8,070 nucleotides of DNA from an uncultured Lachnospiraceae bacterium. Its GTDB lineage: Bacteria; Bacillota; Clostridia; Lachnospirales; Lachnospiraceae. Every line of letters begins with the position of its first letter. Position 1 is the first letter of the stretch. The position numbers were made by a program, and so were the translations under genes. This document shows, in pieces, positions 5,195-8,070 of this stretch. The notes under the pieces are model-generated. The model had not been told where the DNA came from. It did no database searches and was given only the letters and a program-made list of their open reading frames with translations. Where the stretch lies: assembly GCA_947628025.1 (NCBI GenBank), contig CANQYH010000143.1:1-8070 (forward strand), written 5' to 3'.

Positions 5195-6124
5195 TTATTG
5201 CGGCGCGCTTTCGACCCGGATCAGCTCCGCGCCCGTGTAATAATAGGTAAGGATCTCTTCTGCGCTCTGTCCCTCCGCCGCCAGATGATGGGCCCCGTAC
5301 TGGCTCAGGCCGTAGCCGTGGCCCAGCCCCTTACAGACCGCCCGGATCTTTCCCTCATGGTCTTTCAGGGTAAAGGCGCTGGAGGGCAGCCCCAGAAGCT
5401 GCCGTACCTCGTCGCCAGTGTAGATATGGCTGCCGATCTGGATCTGCGCCACATAACCGGCCCGGTCCTTCGACACGATCTGGATCGTATCCGCGAGCTG
5501 GCCGGGAGAAACGGATATCTGCGGAAACGCGCTGTCTGCGTTCATCCGGCCGGTCAGTTCCTCAGGGCTCCATTCCAGCACGGTCATATAGTTTTCCGCC
5601 TCCACGTCGAAGCTGCTGTCCACGGACGACAGATACGGATGGAGCGCGTCCCCGTTCCTCGTGGCCCCGGCGCTGGCCCGGTGGAACAGCGGCTCGATCA
5701 GCTCCCCGCCGCAAACCAGCACCTGGCCGGCCGTATCTTCCACCGCGGACCGGATCTTTTCGTAGTACTCCGCAAAATGATCCTTGTCCCACAGTGTTTC
5801 CAGGCTGTTTTCTCCCGGATCCCCCAGCCCCAGTTCACCCGCGGACACTTCCCCGGCCCCGTCCATCTGCCGGAACACGTAGGTCCGCGCGATCACGGCC
5901 TGCGCTTTCAGGGCTTCCGGCTCATATTCCGCCGGGATCTGCCTGGCGACCACGCCGACCAGAAATTCCTCCGCGTCCACATACCCGCCCTCTTCGAGAT
6001 AGATCCGCCGGCCGCTGCCGGGGCTTTCCCGCTCCCGCACGCCCCGAAACTGCCCGCTCCAGGCCAGCGTCAGCACATAAGGCAGCAGCAGGACCGCCAG
6101 CAGCGCAAGGAAAAAACGACGCAC
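5195..6124 (-). CDS. spoIID: Stage II sporulation protein D (SpoIID), peptidoglycan lytic transglycosylase family
   Basis: SpoIID is a mother-cell membrane protein of the DMP engulfment complex; it cleaves glycan strands after SpoIIP removes stem peptides. The 309-residue product has an N-terminal membrane anchor (about residues 4-23, FFLALLAVLLLPYVLTLAW). The SpoIID core starts near residue 50 with EEFLVGVVARQIPAEYEPEA and LKAQAVIARTYV. The conserved C-terminal GLGHGYGLSQYGA is at about 267-278, and AAEGQSAEEILTYYY follows. The residue aligned with the catalytic Glu (Glu88 of B. subtilis, in a motif like SEMPA) is Gln62 here, codon CAG at 5939-5941. I prefer the GTG start at 6122-6124 because AGGGGAGG lies 7 bases upstream. 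ATG 6140-6142 would add six residues but has a poor ribosome binding site. spoIIQ follows after 69 bases with its own promoter. Sigma-E control is known for the family; no clear promoter was seen. Confidence 0.92.
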   Translation of the reverse strand: MRRFFLALLAVLLLPYVLTLAWSGQFRGVRERESPGSGRRIYLEEGGYVDAEEFLVGVVARQIPAEYEPEALKAQAVIARTYVFRQMDGAGEVSAGELGLGDPGENSLETLWDKDHFAEYYEKIRSAVEDTAGQVLVCGGELIEPLFHRASAGATRNGDALHPYLSSVDSSFDVEAENYMTVLEWSPEELTGRMNADSAFPQISVSPGQLADTIQIVSKDRAGYVAQIQIGSHIYTGDEVRQLLGLPSSAFTLKDHEGKIRAVCKGLGHGYGLSQYGAHHLAAEGQSAEEILTYYYTGAELIRVESAPQ

Positions 6125-6193
6125 AAAAAAGCCTCCCCTCATACCTGTCCGAACACCGTTTCCGGAACAGCCTATGAGGGGAGACCGCTTTTT
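6125..6193 (-). terminator. Rho-independent terminator of glgP overlapping the spoIID ribosome binding site
   Basis: An 11-bp perfect inverted repeat (CTCCCCTCATA / TATGAGGGGAG; 6133-6143 and 6173-6183) extends inward through nearly complementary CTGTTCCG / CGGACAG and outward, past a 3-base bulge, to GC plus A/T runs. On the minus strand it is followed by TTTTTT (6125-6130). It lies 32 bases after the glycogen phosphorylase stop. The 3' arm contains AGGGGAGG, the ribosome binding site for the GTG start of spoIID, and the T-run is the spacer before that GTG. On the plus strand it also ends in a T-run (6189-6193), so it could work both ways. Confidence 0.85.
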
Positions 6194-6224
6194 ATGACGA
6201 AAATTCTTCGCGTCCCCGCCGCGC

Positions 6225-8070
6225 TTACAGATCGACTTTTACTTTCTGCAGATGCCAGATCTCATTGACATACTCCTGGATCGTGCGGTCGGAGGAGAAT
6301 TTGCCGGAGTGAGCCACGTTGAGGATCGCCGCTTTCGCCCACCACGAACGGTTGCGGTACGCCTGGTCGATCCGCCTGTGAGCCTCCGCGTAGGACCAGA
6401 AATCTTTCAGGATAAAGTACGTATCGGCCCGGTCGCTGGAGTTGGTGTTCAGCAGGGAATCGTAAATATCCCGAAACAGCTCCGGATTCTGGGGCGAGAA
6501 ATAACCGTTGATCAGCTGCATCAGGATCCGGCGGATCTCCGGATCGCGGTTGAAGATGTCCATGGGATAATAGCCGCCGTTCTTCTCATAGTTGATGACC
6601 TCATTGGCCGACATGCCGAAGATAAAGGCGTTCTCCTGGCCCACTTCCTCCACGATCTCCACGTTGGCACCGTCCATGGTCCCCAATGTCAGCGCGCCGT
6701 TTAACATAAACTTCATGTTGCCGGTGCCGGAAGCTTCCTTGCTGGCCGTGGAGATCTGCTCGCTGACGTCCGCCGCCGCGAAAATGATCTCCGCGTTGCT
6801 GACGCGGTATTCCTCGATGAACACGACCTTGATCTTGCCTTTGATGGACGGGTCGTTGTTGACCACCTCCGCTACGGAGTTGATCAGCTTGATCGTCAGT
6901 TTCGCCCGCTTGTAGCCCGCCGCGGCTTTCGCGCCGAAGATAAAGGTCCTGGGCACCATATCCAGGTCCGGGTTGTCTTTCAGCTTCGAATACAGGTACA
7001 TCACATGGAGGATGTTCATCAGCTGCCGCTTGTACTCGTGCAGACGCTTCACCTGCACGTCGAAGATGGAGTTGGGATCCACGTCGATGTTGTTGTATTT
7101 CTTGATATAGGCGGCCAGACGGAGCTTATTCTGGTACTTGATGTCCATAAACTCTTTCTGGGCCTGGGGATCGTCAGCGTACCAGGCCAGGGCGTTGATC
7201 CTGGGCAGATCGGTGATCCACTCGTCGGTGCCGATCTTTTTCGTGACCCACTCGGCCAGCAGGGGGTTCCCGTGGAGCAGGAAACGCCGCTGGGTGATGC
7301 CGTTGGTCTTGTTGTTGAACTTCCACGGCGTCATCTGGTAGAAATCTTTCAGCTCCTGGTTCTCCAGGATCTCCGTGTGCAGCTGGGCCACGCCGTTGAC
7401 GGAAAAGCTGCCGGCGATGGCCAGATACGCCATGCGCACCTGCCCATTGTAAAGGATCGCCATACGGGCCACCTTTCCCTCGTCGCCGGGATACATCTGG
7501 CGGATCTGGTTGACAAAACGGCGGTTGATCTCCTCCACGATCTGATAGATCCTGGGCAGCAGCCGCTTAAACAGGTCGATGGGCCATTTTTCCAGCGCCT
7601 CCGCCATGATCGTATGGTTGGTATAGGCGCAGGTCCTCGTCGTCACATCCCAGGCCTCGTCCCAGGTCAGCCCTTCCTCGTCGAGCAGGATGCGCATCAG
7701 TTCCGGCACAGCTACCGTCGGATGGGTATCGTTTAACTGGAACACGTTCTTCTCATGGAAATGGCGCACGTCCGCATGGTGGGTCTTATACTTCTTCACC
7801 GCTCTCTGGACGCTGGCGGAGATGAAGAAATACTGCTGTTTTAAGCGCAGCTCCTTGCCGGCGGTATGGTTGTCGTTGGGATACAGGACCTCGCAGATGT
7901 TCTTCGCCAGGTTCTCCTGCTCTACGGCTTTCTGGTAATCGCCCTTGTCGAAAGAGTCCAGATTGAACATATTGATCGGCTGGGCGTCCCAGATCCGCAG
8001 GGTATTGACCACATTGTTGCCGTAGCCGACGATGGGCATGTCGTAGGGGACCGCCATGACCGACTGATAG
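6225..8070 (-). CDS. glgP: Glycogen/starch phosphorylase (GT35), N-terminus outside the window
   Basis: Releases glucose 1-phosphate from the non-reducing ends of glycogen or maltodextrin using PLP and phosphate; cytoplasmic. The frame is open to the window edge (…YQSVMAVPYDM), so the ATG at 8055-8057 is internal; about 200 of some 815 residues are missing. Visible motifs, counted from that Met: VGYGNNVVNTLRIW (9-23), QLNDTHP (107-113), KRLHEYKRQ (337-345), GAKAAAGYKRAK (375-386), EEYRVSNAEI with AAADVSEQISTASKEASGTGNMK (415-449). Lys449 is the expected PLP lysine. TLGTMDGANVEI follows, and the protein ends normally with IWHLQKVKVDL. No frameshift or lost catalytic residue is visible. The gene is upstream of spoIID but separated by a strong terminator. 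Use of stored glycogen during sporulation would fit the neighbourhood but is only a suggestion. Glycogen versus maltodextrin preference cannot be read from this sequence. Confidence 0.97.
   Translation of the reverse strand, partial: YQSVMAVPYDMPIVGYGNNVVNTLRIWDAQPINMFNLDSFDKGDYQKAVEQENLAKNICEVLYPNDNHTAGKELRLKQQYFFISASVQRAVKKYKTHHADVRHFHEKNVFQLNDTHPTVAVPELMRILLDEEGLTWDEAWDVTTRTCAYTNHTIMAEALEKWPIDLFKRLLPRIYQIVEEINRRFVNQIRQMYPGDEGKVARMAILYNGQVRMAYLAIAGSFSVNGVAQLHTEILENQELKDFYQMTPWKFNNKTNGITQRRFLLHGNPLLAEWVTKKIGTDEWITDLPRINALAWYADDPQAQKEFMDIKYQNKLRLAAYIKKYNNIDVDPNSIFDVQVKRLHEYKRQLMNILHVMYLYSKLKDNPDLDMVPRTFIFGAKAAAGYKRAKLTIKLINSVAEVVNNDPSIKGKIKVVFIEEYRVSNAEIIFAAADVSEQISTASKEASGTGNMKFMLNGALTLGTMDGANVEIVEEVGQENAFIFGMSANEVINYEKNGGYYPMDIFNRDPEIRRILMQLINGYFSPQNPELFRDIYDSLLNTNSSDRADTYFILKDFWSYAEAHRRIDQAYRNRSWWAKAAILNVAHSGKFSSDRTIQEYVNEIWHLQKVKVDL

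Noticed and set aside
5198..6268. A 356-codon open frame on the plus strand opposite spoIID
   Set aside because: Antisense shadow of a GC-rich gene with no family motifs; SpoIID motifs on the minus strand settle the coding frame.
8055..8057. ATG as the true start of the glycogen phosphorylase
   Set aside because: The frame stays open to the window edge and the family has about 200 more residues before this conserved AVPYDMPIVGY segment.

Overview
The window looks like a high-GC, spore-forming Clostridia genome, most likely Lachnospiraceae or a close relative. The evidence is a cotJA-cotJB-cotJC spore coat operon, a spoIID-spoIIQ pair and a clostridial-type glycogen phosphorylase. Every gene except the first lies on the minus strand. 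No tRNA, rRNA or CRISPR array was seen.

Region 1 (1 to about 1403) is one end of an integrated mobile element. It carries the 3' part of a large serine recombinase, which points at the element boundary. Directly across the boundary, on the opposite strand, cotJC is cut off: the first 64 codons match CotJC, and the reading frame then runs into element DNA. The element has therefore inserted in the early part of cotJC. This resembles the known sporulation-gene intervening elements (skin in sigK, SPbeta in spsM). A rho-independent terminator sits at the element edge and faces transcription arriving from the cotJ operon.

Region 2 (1403-2145) is the rest of the cotJ operon (cotJC', cotJB, cotJA in minus-strand transcription order, read right to left as A-B-C), with translationally coupled starts and good ribosome binding sites.

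Region 3 (2146-4232) is a two-gene operon. It encodes a tandem CBS-domain protein and, 8 bases downstream, an aminoglycoside-phosphotransferase/RdoA-like kinase with two large low-complexity insertions. An AT-rich promoter region and a strong terminator separate it from the next unit.

Region 4 (4262-6193) is the engulfment pair. SpoIID is made in the mother cell, and its catalytic Glu appears to be replaced by Gln. SpoIIQ is made in the forespore, and its LytM domain lacks all recognisable zinc-binding residues. A close match to a sigma-F promoter lies just before spoIIQ and overlaps the first ATG of its frame, so the true start is probably a downstream GTG. spoIID also appears to start at a GTG; its Shine-Dalgarno sequence is buried in the terminator hairpin of the upstream gene.

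Region 5 (6225-8070) is most of a glycogen phosphorylase gene; its start lies beyond the window.

The unifying theme is sporulation: engulfment, coat assembly, possibly carbon-store use, and a recombinase element that may control whether a coat gene is intact. Function of the CBS and kinase pair in this programme is inferred from position only.
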